The notes below the pieces were generated by a model. That model had not been told where the DNA came from, did no database searches, and saw nothing but the letters and a program-made list of their open reading frames with translations. The translations under genes and the position numbers were made by a program. A stretch of 64,000 nucleotides of DNA from Turritopsis dohrnii (taxonomy: Eukaryota > Cnidaria > Hydrozoa > Anthoathecata > Oceaniidae). Shown here in pieces: positions 22,098 to 31,774 of this stretch (positions are counted from its first letter, which is position 1; each line of letters begins with the position of its first letter). The DNA is taken from positions 186,001 to 250,000 of the forward strand of contig BQMF02000014.1 of the NCBI GenBank assembly GCA_027922465.2, given 5' to 3'.

Positions 22098-24529
22098 GTG
22101 AAAAACACAGAAACAGTATTGATAAAACAAATTTATTATACGAAGCTTTTCGTAAGTTACTTTTTACATCTTCAGGTATTATAATTCTTAAAAGCTAAAA
22201 ATACAAATTATATACACTGTTATTTACATTTAAAAGCCATCTTGGGGGTTTACGTAATGCCATTTTTAAACAGATTTAAGAAACGTATGTCTAATTGGTC
22301 ATTTATAATAGGTTTGTATCTTCTTATAAAAAATGCCTCAATTATCTTTCTTCTTTGATTGTTTAATGGAGCTTGGCAAAGTATTTTCCAATTAAAGCTA
22401 TGTCCCGGGTTGTTGATTAAATGCTTAGCGGGCTCTGAACTGCCCTTAGGATGCGCATGCTCCGACCATCTAACTTCCACGTTTCGTTTAGTTTCGCCTA
22501 TATAACAATCTCCGCAGCTACATTCTCCTTCGTAAATTACACAACTTTTGTGAACTACTCTGTCTTTCAGTGGAAAAAGACTTCTGATTTTTCTAGTGTT
22601 CCAAAAAATGCGTATGTTTAGTTTCTGATGTGTTATTAATTCTAAGTGGTTGGTGAAGTCTCTAATTGAATCCTCATTCCTATGGCAATATGGTAATTGA
22701 ATTGATATTGTTCGTTTCTCTTCCTGAAACAGCCAATGCGGGATAATAAACTCTTCTTCTTGTGCGTTAAAAGACTTAAACACAGAATTTATGAATCTGC
22801 TGGGGTATCCTGCGTGTCTGAACTTTTTGTAAATTCTCTTCTTTTCTTCTTCGAAAAATGAACTGATCCTATGAGCTCGATGTAGTTCACCATTGATAAC
22901 ATTTCTCTTGTATTTCTTGGGCACTTGGGAATTCCAATGAAATGGTAATTTTGTGCTCTTTGGGTACACCATAAATTCTAAGTGATTATCGTTGTAGATA
23001 ATTTTTGAGTCGAGAAATTTCTCTGGACGAATTTCAATCGTTAATTTTATGTTAGGGTGATAAGAATTTAATTGATCGAATAAAAGATCTGGAGTATCCT
23101 TCTTCCTTCTTCTATATGTATCGTCAACATATCTTCGATAAAAAATTGGTTTCATTGGTTTGACGATTTCCATTTCCATCTTATTCATGAAACAACCTGC
23201 TAAAACCACTGATAAGGGGCCACCCATCGCTACACCATCGATTTGTTTGAATAACTGATCATTAGCAGAGAATGTGCACTCTGTTGTTAATTTGTATAGT
23301 AATTTTTCAAAGATTGATCTCTTGCATATACTTTCTAATTTCTTGTTGATATAAATTTCGTCACATATGTATTCAATCGTATCATCAATTGGAATGCTAG
23401 TAAACAGGGATTCTATGTCATAACTTACATCTTCTTCATCATCTTGTAGAGGTAAGTTTTTTTATCATGGATGGAAATTTTTGTGTATCGTTAATTACAA
23501 ATTCATTGACTGTTAATGGCTGTAAATATGTAGCTATTACTTTTCCAGCGTTATAATAACACGTTCCTGTTTGGTCAATTATTGGTCTCAATTTCAAATC
23601 TTCCAAATTAACATGATCTATTTTATCGAACTTATGAGTTTTAGCTGATGCAAAAAACCGGGCTGGTTGGTTAGTAGTTGGTCGCATTGTCCCGTAAGAG
23701 GAATGTTTACTGAAGTGCCTATGTAAGAACGATTGAAAAGATTTCAGTTCTTTTAAAGTGTTATCTGTACATCTAACATACTTTCCTTGATCTATACCCT
23801 CATCAATCATCATTTGGACTTTCCTTTGATAGTCTACTTTGTTTAGTATAGTAATACTGCTGTCTTTATCTCCTGATAGAAGAACTATATTTTCATTATT
23901 ACGTAAATCTTGGGTTTGACGATAAGTATCATCTTTACTGTGGTATACATTTTGAGCGAATACCTGGGTTTGTTTACGGAGATATTCGTGAAAGATTTCT
24001 TTGTCTTTTGATGAAACGAACTCATCGAGATTCTTAGCTAAAACTTCCATTTCGACAGTTAAATCGCGTTTAACAAATTTATTCTTGTCTATAAAGCTAT
24101 GATGTAGACCAAAATTTAACGATGAAAGGTTAAGAGTGTAATCCGATAAGTTCTTGATTGGAACTTGGTAACGATCTTTTTGTTTAACTTTTGGTATAAG
24201 ATACCATAATTTCTTGTTTTTAGTTTGGAGCTGTTGAATATTATTTTCTCGTAAATCGTTTCGAATTTTCTGCATACATTTCATGAAGGATAACTTTCCA
24301 ACGAGTCTTTTTAACTTTTCAAATGAATATTTATGTTCTTTTGTTAATTTGGACATTGTGTTGAAATGCTTTCTTAGATGTGACTTCATAACCTTGATTT
24401 CCGTATTCTTTTTCTCTCTTTCATTAGTAAACTGGCCATTAACTTACGAAAAGCTTCGTATAATAAATTTGTTTTATCAATACTGTTTCTGTGTTTTTCA
24501 CTACCAAACTATGGCTTCCTTATTTATAT
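22098..24529 (-). mobile_element. Penelope-like element inserted in LINE ORF2
   Basis: A 12-base target duplication, ATTTTGGCAGTA, lies at 22086-22097 and 24530-24541. Roughly 62-base inverted repeats (22098-22159 and 24440-24502; core TTACGAAAAGCTTCGTATAA) sit at the ends, with about 27 extra bases at the right. These are pLTR-like ends in inverted arrangement. The element is 2432 bp and nearly intact. Confidence 0.92.
22250..24389 (-). pseudogene. Penelope reverse transcriptase with GIY-YIG endonuclease, one frameshift
   Basis: The N-terminal part (24389-23439) includes GDKDSSITILNK, FFASAKTHKFDK and LKLRPIIDQTG. A one-base change in an A-run near 23462 shifts the frame; the other frame is open from there through VSYDIESLFTSIP, VAMGGPLSVVLAG and the catalytic RRYVDDTYR. 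The C-terminus is a GIY-YIG nuclease: CVIYEGECSCGDCYIGETKR, VRWSEHAH, and the late Glu in IIEAFFIRRYKPIIND. Penelope-type enzymes copy RNA onto nicked ends and are related to telomerase. One lesion only, so a recent insertion. Confidence 0.93.
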
Positions 24530-25176
24530 ATTTTGGCAGTATTATCAACATAATCAATATAATCGTCATTGTCATTATTGTCAAAGTCAAAATTAGAAAA
24601 TTTATCGGAAATAGAATTCAAATGATTAAAATATGATTTTAAATAACTCAAGTCGTTACCAGGCTTTTCATCAGGAATTTCACCAAAAGGTAAAGCTTCT
24701 TTATTACAGATCTTGCATAGCCAAGCGTCAAAAACAAACTTTGATGCCATACCATTACATCTAGCATGTGACCGTCTCCGACAAACTAAACATAAATGTG
24801 ATTTGCTAGATTTAATAGATTTATCGCAAATAAAACAAACTTTGTTTTCTGTGGTCATTCGCTTAACAATGCGCTTAGAGCCAGAAATAATTTTCAGAAG
24901 ACAATATTAAGCGTGAAAGCATACAATATAAAATGTACAAACACAAGATCGCTCGATAAAATTTATTGTAAAGAATTCCATAATTCATCATCAGGGAAAA
25001 GGTCAATTAGATCATTGATATGCCTGATTTTAAGAGCATCATCGTTTTCGTCCAAAAGAACATTAGGGAGTTTTAGCAACGAGACGCGTACGGGGTTGAA
25101 GACGTCGTCTGATAAATAATTCATGATGTCGCGTCTTGTAATTAAATGTAGTTTTAGCTACCAAGTAAACAACAAC

Positions 25177-26253
25177 ATGGCGGAAAGAGGATTGAAAAAT
25201 CTGCGTGATGTATCTTTATACGCTTATGTTGAAGATATAATTGATGATTCAGAATTTGTACTTATTTATGATTATGCCTACTCCAGAGAGATATATCCCT
25301 ACAGCTTTTTTGAGCGATTTGATATAGAAAACTTTGATAATACTCAATGTTTAACTGAATTTCGGATTGCTAAAAACGACTTGGAACGACTGATGAATGT
25401 TCTAAGAATTCCTGACAAATTGATATGTGACCAAAGAACTGTTGCCACTGGTCTGGAGGCGTTGTGTATATTTTTAAAACGACTTGCATATCCTTGTCGA
25501 TATACAGATATGATTCCACTTTTTGGAAGAAATCAAACTGAATTATGTCTTATTTTCAACAAAGTCCTGGATCTCGTATTTGAAAATCATGGTCATCATT
25601 TAAAGTCTTGGCAGCAAGGGTTTTTGCAACCAAATGCCCTTGCAAACTATGCACATGCAATTCACCATAAAGGGGCCCCTCTTGATAATTGTTTTGGCTT
25701 CATAGATGGGACTGTCTTAAGGATTTCTAGACCTGATAAAGACCAAAGAATTGTATATAATGGGCACAAACGGGTCCATGCAATTAAATTCCAGAGCCTT
25801 GCTTTACCCAATGGACTGATTGGTAATCTGAGTGGACCATATGAAGGTCGTAGACATGATAGCACAATGTTAAACGAGTCTGGTTTATTGAGAGATCTTC
25901 AAAGAGTAGCATGGTATCAAGGAAACCCCTTATGTATATATGGAGACCCTGCATATCCTCTCCAAGTTCATCTTCAAGCCCCTTATCAGAGAGGAAATCT
26001 TAATCATCAACAAATACAATACAACAAAGCAATGAGTGAAGTAAGAATTAGTGTTGAATGGCTATTTGGGGAAATCAAGAACTACTTCAAATTTGTTACA
26101 CTGAAGTCCCAAATGAAGTTAGGCCTCAGTGCAATTGGGAAAATTTTCAAAGTTTGTGCACTGTTACAAAATGCACGAACATGTTTATATGGAAATAAAA
26201 TTTCTGAATATTTTGAAGTTGACCCACCAAGCCTTGAAGACTATTTTCAATAA
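25177..26253 (+). CDS. PIF/Harbinger transposase (HARBI1-like)
   Basis: 358 residues from ATG 25177 (MAERGLKNLRD); I prefer it to upstream in-frame codons because it aligns with the start of the paralogue at 12847. RNase H-fold DDE motifs: GFIDGTVLRI, YGDPAYPLQV and SEVRISVEWLFG. Helix-turn-helix-like segment before them: LEALCIFLKRLAYPCRYTDM. Typical full length for the family; the end is SLEDYFQ. The enzyme cuts out the element and inserts it at 3-base targets, with its Myb-like partner. Confidence 0.95.
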   Translation: MAERGLKNLRDVSLYAYVEDIIDDSEFVLIYDYAYSREIYPYSFFERFDIENFDNTQCLTEFRIAKNDLERLMNVLRIPDKLICDQRTVATGLEALCIFLKRLAYPCRYTDMIPLFGRNQTELCLIFNKVLDLVFENHGHHLKSWQQGFLQPNALANYAHAIHHKGAPLDNCFGFIDGTVLRISRPDKDQRIVYNGHKRVHAIKFQSLALPNGLIGNLSGPYEGRRHDSTMLNESGLLRDLQRVAWYQGNPLCIYGDPAYPLQVHLQAPYQRGNLNHQQIQYNKAMSEVRISVEWLFGEIKNYFKFVTLKSQMKLGLSAIGKIFKVCALLQNARTCLYGNKISEYFEVDPPSLEDYFQ

Positions 26254-26526
26254 CTTGAGACATATATATACTGTAAAATTCTGTTATGTGGAAGAAAGTT
26301 TGTCTTAAAAACAAAAAGTTCCTAGATTTTGTTTAGTTGTACTTCTTGGAAAAATTCTTGGTATTTTTGGAATTGTTCAATGCACAAAGAAATCTGATTC
26401 GTTAAAAACAACCAGCTTTTTACTTTTTAGTCTTGAATACAACAAATAATAAAAACTATCCCTAATGTTAACACTAACTAACAACAAAAGTATTTTTACA
26501 TTTCAATGTTTACCATCTTCTTTTTC

Positions 26527-27328
26527 TCACTGGTTACCATTGTTATTATTACTGTTCATTTGTTGCAAAAGAAGAGCCATGAATTGTTGATGTTGTTGTT
26601 GTTGTTGCTGCATCAACATGTTCATTGATCTCTGGTTTTCAAGCAACAATTCAGTCTGCTGACGCTCTCTTTCCATCACTTGTCGTCGATTTTCGTTATC
26701 GTTGTCCATTTTCTCACGGAGAAAAGTTAGTAGATCGGAACTTGACCTTCTTTTTTTTTCTTTGGGTTCATCATCTTCACATTTATTACGTTTTCTTGTT
26801 TCCCCAACTCTTTCCATGGCAGCATCTCTGATTTCTTGAGCTTTTTCTTTATCCTCTCCAGCTTTTGATTTCTTGTTGTTATTTTCCTCAGCAGTTTTTC
26901 TTTCACTTTCCTCGTACCGTTCTATAAGATCTTCTGTAATCATTTCATATTCAGTAAGCTCTTGACCTCCTAATCCTGTTCCAGTAATTTCTTTATTTAC
27001 CTTTGCTTTATACTTTTTCATTATAGAAGTAAACCGATCTCTTACTCCTCGATTAGTCACGTTGAAATTGTTTTCAATGTTTAATGCTGTAGCAATTTCT
27101 TGCCATGCGTTCCCCCTCTCTCTGCTTCCTGATTTATATTCAAAAATTCCCCTAGCTGCCATCTCTCTCATCATCATGACATCTCTTTCTTCATTCCAAT
27201 GCATGTTTACTCTAAAAAAACAGACGATAAATATTTTTCAGCAATGCTCTTGATCATCACCTTCAGAATACCAGAAATACACATAAAACAATAAATTTTA
27301 TGGTTATTTACCTTCGCTCTGATTCCAT
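26527..27328 (-). CDS. Harbinger Myb/SANT-like accessory protein, two exons
   Basis: Exon 1 27312-27328 codes MESER and splits an Arg codon; after a ~100-base intron with GTAAAT donor and TTTTTTTAG acceptor, exon 2 runs 27211 to 26527. MHWNEERDVMMMREMAARG...SRERGNAWQEIATALN and VRDRFTSIMKKYK form a trihelix/Myb-like domain. The C-terminal third is a basic patch (EKKRRSSSDLLTFLREK) and a Gln-rich coiled coil. The same exon layout is seen in the degraded copy at 10780-11763, which supports the splice call. Confidence 0.88.
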
Positions 27329-28538
27329 GTTTACAAATAAATTTCACGTCTTCTTCAGAACGTCAAAATGGCTATTTTGAGGTCGTGAACGAAACTTTAT
27401 AAAACAACACGCGACAAAGATAGTGGAGCCCAGTTTCTTTTTGGGGTTTCCCGGGAGTTTTTTGACGTCCGCGTTGTGTTGCTAAAACTCCCTATTAATA
27501 GTTCCATTGTAACACCAAAATTTACTGATCAAGTTCTTTTGTTTGAGAGCTTTAGACTTTCCCCAGAGAAATTTGGAATAATTAGAGAGACTGTTATTGA
27601 TGTAGATCGTTTCCCTAAGACCTGCTTTTTCAAACACATCACGATTTTTAAAGCGTTTGCTTGAACGTATAAGTGATTGTGATGTCTTTCTATTTACAAA
27701 TCGAGCAATTACTTTTCTTGGGCCACGATGGTTTCTACCTTTTTTCAAGCGGTGAACGGCTTGAATGTCACTTGCTTTGATTTCAACTCCAATTGCTGAT
27801 CCAATATCAATAACGGAATTCTGGAGGTCGGTGACTTCTTCAGGTATGCCTGATATTTCAACGTTGTTTCTGCGGGTGTACTGTTGAATGTCTATGACGT
27901 CTCGTTCGAGGAAGACGAATTCTTCACGAGTTACCATATCTGAGAGTTTCTGTTTAATTTCCTCAACATCACTTTTTAACGAATTTATAACTGCATCTTT
28001 CTCATCAAGATTTTTCTTCAAATTATCAATTTCATAACGCAATTCCCGATTTTGATTTTCAACACGAATAAATAAATCTTCTTTCACATGACCAATTTTT
28101 GTAAGAAGTTAAGATCGATATAACCTAATTTGTGTGTACAACATTTCCATAGTGACAGTGTCTGGGAAATCATCAAACTCTTCGTCTTCTTTTAGAGGTG
28201 TTTTGGTTATATCACCAGAAATTGGAGAAACCGTAGCAAGCGATGGAGACAAGGACGAAGCCTCAGCACAATCAACAGCCCCAACGAGAGAAACATCAGC
28301 GACATCCATTGGCGGTGCATGAACAGTCGAATCTTCAGTCAAATTAATAGAAGACGAGTTATCAGCATCATCATTGGCTTTTGTAACTGGAGCAGAAGCA
28401 GTACTTCTTGTATTATAAACCATTATATAAAGTTACTTTCAGTAGAAAATAGTTAAAGATGGCTCAATGCTTTGAGTCAGCAACGCCTTTTTTTTTGCGC
28501 GCCTAACACACGTCTGCACTCTTTGACACTCACGAAGC

Positions 28539-29480
28539 GAATGAAAGGTAATGGGTTAGTAAACTGAACAGAAATGAGTGGCCTTAAACAGATGCAGACA
28601 TTGAAAATGCTAGATTGTGCAGTGCTCACTTCGTATCAGATAATCTAAATCTTATTTTTTCAACTTTTTAAGGAAATTCAGCTTTGTAATTTAATTATTT
28701 CTCAACTATTCTATCGTGTGAAACAAACTATGAAATGTTCATACTTCTTTTTAATAGGCAAAAAGTCTAATGACAAGTTTAATCCATCTTCGTGTTTTCC
28801 AAGAACTGTTCTGATATACAGACCACCAAAAGACTGAAAGGTATGAACACATAACCAAAAGAACATTTTAGCCATAACCAGTACCCAAAGATCATGACGA
28901 TGAGGAGACTTTTGATGACAATGATGAAAATCTATATCGTAGAAGGTCAGTAGAGATTTAATTATGAATAATGTGTTTGGGGAAAAGTTCCATTTTTGCT
29001 AATGTCTTTGTCATAGTATTTTTTTTGCTAACTTGAAAAAGAACATCTGATTTATACACAGTGATCAGCAGTGATATCTTGTTTTTTAAGTGAAAAGCTC
29101 GTGAAGCTTTCTTTTGTACATTCATTCTAATTTTTTGGTCTTGCTAAAGATTTTATAGTGACAGCCTTAATGAAGCTACAAATGAAGAACTACAATCAAC
29201 CAAACATGATTTGAATAGTAGTAATGCCATGCTTTCAAAATATCGAATTGATCTTTGACGCAGCATTAAAGAAAATCACAGATTGAAGAAAGCTATAATC
29301 AATATCAAGAATGAAAATGTGTTTCGATACAAACATGTTTCAAAGAATCAAAAAAATTGCTTTCTGCACCGGAATTTCCAATTCAAACTTTTAGCTACAA
29401 ACATTGATTTTTCATTAGTTGTAAAATCTGATGTCTTAACACAGCAGAATTTGCTTGGACTTTTCATATCATATATGTAA
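28539..29480 (+). pseudogene. THAP domain second half and coiled coil of an ISL2EU-type protein, decayed
   Basis: Reads NARLCSAHFVSDNLN (the C..H pair of the THAP finger), then GKKSNDKFNPSSCFPRTVLI. An acidic stretch (DDEETFDDNDENLYRRR) and a coiled coil (NEATNEELQSTKHDLN, LKKAIINIKNENV) follow. Stops (for example near 28575 and 29257) and apparent introns break it. The DDE transposase core that should follow is absent; the frame ends at 29480, just before the convergent minus-strand gene. Confidence 0.65.
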
Positions 29481-29535
29481 ATATCTTGAATCTTGTAGAT
29501 ATAAAGAAATTATAAGCCTGTAATGACATTTTCCT

Positions 29536-29811
29536 TTAATTTGTTCTTAACTCACTGGGTGTATTGATAAGGTAATTGAATGTGTCTGGCCAAGTGACGT
29601 CTGGTAATTGAGCAACAGAAACCCAACCATCTGAAATGCTGTATGGGTCTTGAAGTAGTTCACCATTGCTGAGAGTCAATTTCTTAACATGCTGTGCTTT
29701 ATCACCATTTTCTAAGTTTTTATAATATTCAGAGTATGTTTCCCACACCATTTTATGTTGAAAACGAATGCACGTGTTTGGAAATGGAAGATTTTTATTT
29801 TTTGTAACCAC
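29536..29811 (-). pseudogene. N-terminal part of a THAP-partner YqaJ protein, truncated
   Basis: Contains KKLTLSNGELLQDPYSISDGW and LPDVTWPDTFNYLINTPS, a signature I associate with the segment before the YqaJ nuclease domain in ISL2EU second proteins. It stops at SELRTN, so the SWIM and YqaJ parts are lost. The convergent layout with the THAP gene fits ISL2EU. Confidence 0.6.
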
Positions 29812-30278
29812 GCTTTCAAAGCATGATTAAAAAAGATTGCAAAGCTTCACGTGTTTGTTAAGCAATACTTAAATCTGATTGGGAGAATAAAAATTTTCAA
29901 TCAAACGATATTTTTTCTTGATCTACTATAATTTAATGAATGCCAATTTTTTTTCGAAGCAGAGTCATTGAGCGCAAAAAAACAATATTTTACAAGGCTT
30001 TGTTGCTCTTACAATTTCAAAAACAAAGATGACTAAGTTTTATGTGTATATTTGGAGGTCTATTCAATATTTCTCATACATTTTCCGTGTTTGTTTATGT
30101 TTTTTTGCCTCCAAAACCGCGCATGGGACTGGGAACGACAACATGATACGTCACACGAAATCCGTCTATACCCTACGCGTTTGTTGTTAGTACAAGCTCT
30201 ATAGTTTATTGGAAAAAGGAATTTCTACACCTTGTATAACAGAATCGATTTAAGAAAAAAAAGAAATTTTCAAAACTC

Positions 30279-31137
30279 CTAAGCTGTTTTTTGGAAACCT
30301 ACCAATATGGGCAATGGGTAATGGGTTGGACACTCAAGGAATTGCTTCCGCGTCACTATAATGTAAGAACAAAAAATGATTAATTAATTAATATAATCAA
30401 GATGTATCAACTAAAGGTATTACCACACAGGTAGATGAAAATATACTAAAGATGCTTGAGTTTTTATCAGAAATATTTTTGTTACATACGATTGGGTGTA
30501 ATTTCCTTAGGATCTTTAGTTTCTAAAAAAAGAAAGTGCGGCATTAATTAAAGGGATTAACATATAAAAATGTGCTATTGACGCTGATAATTATTATTTC
30601 TAAGAAGAAATTCAACTGAGTTTTATCAGAAATATTTGTGTTACTTACGATTGGTTGCTGCATTAGAATCTGTAGTTCCTAAAAAAAGAAAGTGAGGCAT
30701 TAGGGATTAACAGATAGATAAATGAAAAATAGTAAATGCAAAAAAAATGGGGTTTTTTTGTTACCTTCTCCGAGTATTATTTTTTCCTCTAAAATGAATG
30801 AAAGTAATATAGTAATTCTAACACAATACTGTTATTCTATCCAAGAAATTCTAATAACAGTAATGGTATTCTATTGAAGCAATAATTTCTGTACCTTCTG
30901 GAGATATGTCATCATTACCTAAAATATAACAGGCAGTAGTTCTAAATAGACTGTCCTTTTCTTATATTTTTACTGTTTTATTTTGAAAACTTACCAGAAC
31001 TTTCTACGCCATCATGTATCACTAAAACATGATAGATACTCATGTGGAATTAAACTGCATCTAATAATTTCAAATATATTGAAAAACTCTATATACTTAC
31101 TGGCCTGATCAGAGCAACCATCACATGCCACAGCCAT
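30279..31137 (-). CDS. microexon gene: seven tiny exons, all phase 1, 83 codons
   Basis: Exons: 31101-31137 (start, MAVACDGCSDQA), 30995-31021, 30895-30918, 30764-30787, 30649-30678, 30490-30522 and 30279-30355 (stop TAG). They are 37, 27, 24, 24, 30, 33 and 77 bases long, each preceded by a T-rich tract and AG and followed, except the last, by GTAAGT-, GTACAG-, GTAACA- or GTATGT-type donors. All six joins are phase 1 and the total is 252 bases. The product is small and acidic (IHDGVESSGNDDISPEE, TTDSNAATNQ) and ends PLPILVGFQKTA. No known domain. Flanking sequence around exons 5 and 6 is similar, suggesting exon duplication. Function unknown; it may be a decayed relative of the repeated linker exons at 6.5-7.2 kb. 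Confidence 0.6.
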
Positions 31138-31774
31138 ACTTCTTAACAAATATATTTAGTTCACTATAAAAGAAACAACTTAGAATTAATTTTCACAAAG
31201 GTAAAAGGATGAATGCCCTGACTTTTGGTTCATGGATGGTGCATGCAAGAACTTGTCACAATAGCTGTTATTTTCACAAACAAAATTAAGATGCAGGAGA
31301 CTAATGCATGCACAACCCATGGTAACAGAGTACACGACGTGAACGTAAGTCAATGGGACTTGTACTCCACCTAAAAAAACAAATATACAGAAACAAACTG
31401 TTTTTTAGGCAAATAATTAAGTAACTATAAAAGCATATCTTTACATCCATATTCAGTATTGCAACAAAGAAAATGACATTGAATTAACAAATTAACACTA
31501 TAATATCAATCATTAACAGTTAAGCAACAGACACTATAGGAAAACTCATGACAGTATATATGACAGTATAAAAGTCATGACGCTATAGAGGAAAAGCTGC
31601 TTTAAAACAACTGTAATGCATATCACTCCCAAATGAGTGACGATACCATCAATGTATAACCGGAAACTGATATTTTTACTTTCCGGTATCTTTGAAACTC
31701 ATAATCCAAATCCTTTGCACATACCGAGTATATAGATGAAAACAAAAGATATGCAGAATTAAGTTACTGTAATA
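31138..31774. other. no gene seen between the microexon gene and the helicase remnant
   Basis: A+T-rich sequence without convincing ORFs; it would hold the promoter of the microexon gene. Confidence 0.4.

Larger units (their letters stand above)
19116..24858 (-). pseudogene. LINE ORF2: zinc finger, AP-type endonuclease and reverse transcriptase (interrupted)
   Basis: Starts at ATG 24858 with a PHD-like finger (CFICDKSI ... CLVCRRRSHARC ... WLCKIC). The frame enters the Penelope insertion at NTAK and resumes at 22085 with INCKYYSPEDF, then endonuclease motifs FHLNIAS, IGISETR and, after a one-base frameshift near 21690, LLGDFNIDLL and ISDH. The reverse transcriptase has NYRPISLLSNIDKIFQKL, AVFIDLQKAFDTVDH, GVPQGSV and LFADDTML. 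The long 851-residue stretch from 21671 to 19116 is intact. ORF2 proteins of this kind nick DNA and copy the element RNA in place. Confidence 0.92.
25065..27493. mobile_element. PIF/Harbinger element 2, apparently intact, inserted in LINE ORF1
   Basis: Terminal inverted repeat AGGGAGTTTTAGCAAC at 25065 and its complement ending at 27493, with ATT on both sides as a 3-base target duplication. The two genes are convergent, transposase on plus and Myb-like on minus, and neither shows a lesion. It may be autonomous. Confidence 0.92.
24963..28423 (-). pseudogene. LINE ORF1: coiled-coil RNA-binding protein (interrupted)
   Basis: ATG 28423 starts MVYNTRSTASAPVTKAND. A frameshift near 28100 leads to the coiled-coil part (NRELRYEIDNLKKNLDEKD, IKQKLSDMVTREEF) and an RRM-like ORF1p core (RRNNVEISGIPEEV, AVHRLKKGRN, VIARFVNRKTSQSLI). 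It is cut at 27494 by the Harbinger element and resumes at 25064 with VLLDENDDALKIRHINDLID to a stop near 24963. ORF1 proteins coat the element RNA. Confidence 0.8.
18837..28538 (-). mobile_element. CR1-like non-LTR retrotransposon, inserted in the THAP domain, itself split by two insertions
   Basis: Minus-strand ORF1 (28423 to about 24963) and ORF2 (24858 to 19116), then a 3' region rich in A-runs that ends in a (TAAG)n tract at 18837-18862. The Penelope element at 22098-24529 and the Harbinger element at 25065-27493 interrupt ORF2 and ORF1. Both joins are clean when the insertions are removed. The host element is about 4.8 kb. The 5' edge, near 28538, is inferred from where THAP coding resumes. 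Confidence 0.85.
18576..30167. mobile_element. ISL2EU-type DNA transposon, hosting the nested insertions
   Basis: Imperfect terminal inverted repeats start AGACGGATTTC at 18576 and end GAAATCCGTCT at 30167; further inside, both ends share CATGCGC and GGAGGCAAAA. An AT dinucleotide flanks both ends, the target duplication known for ISL2EU. It carries a THAP-domain gene on plus and the start of a YqaJ-protein gene on minus, with the transposase core and nuclease domain missing. A LINE inserted within the THAP domain separates the left 260 bases from the rest. Without insertions it would be about 1.9 kb. Confidence 0.8.

Noticed and set aside
22120..22180. Hammerhead ribozyme in the Penelope end
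   Set aside because: CTGAAGATG and GAAA words are suggestive, but the core CTGATGA is not exact and I could not fold three proper stems by eye.
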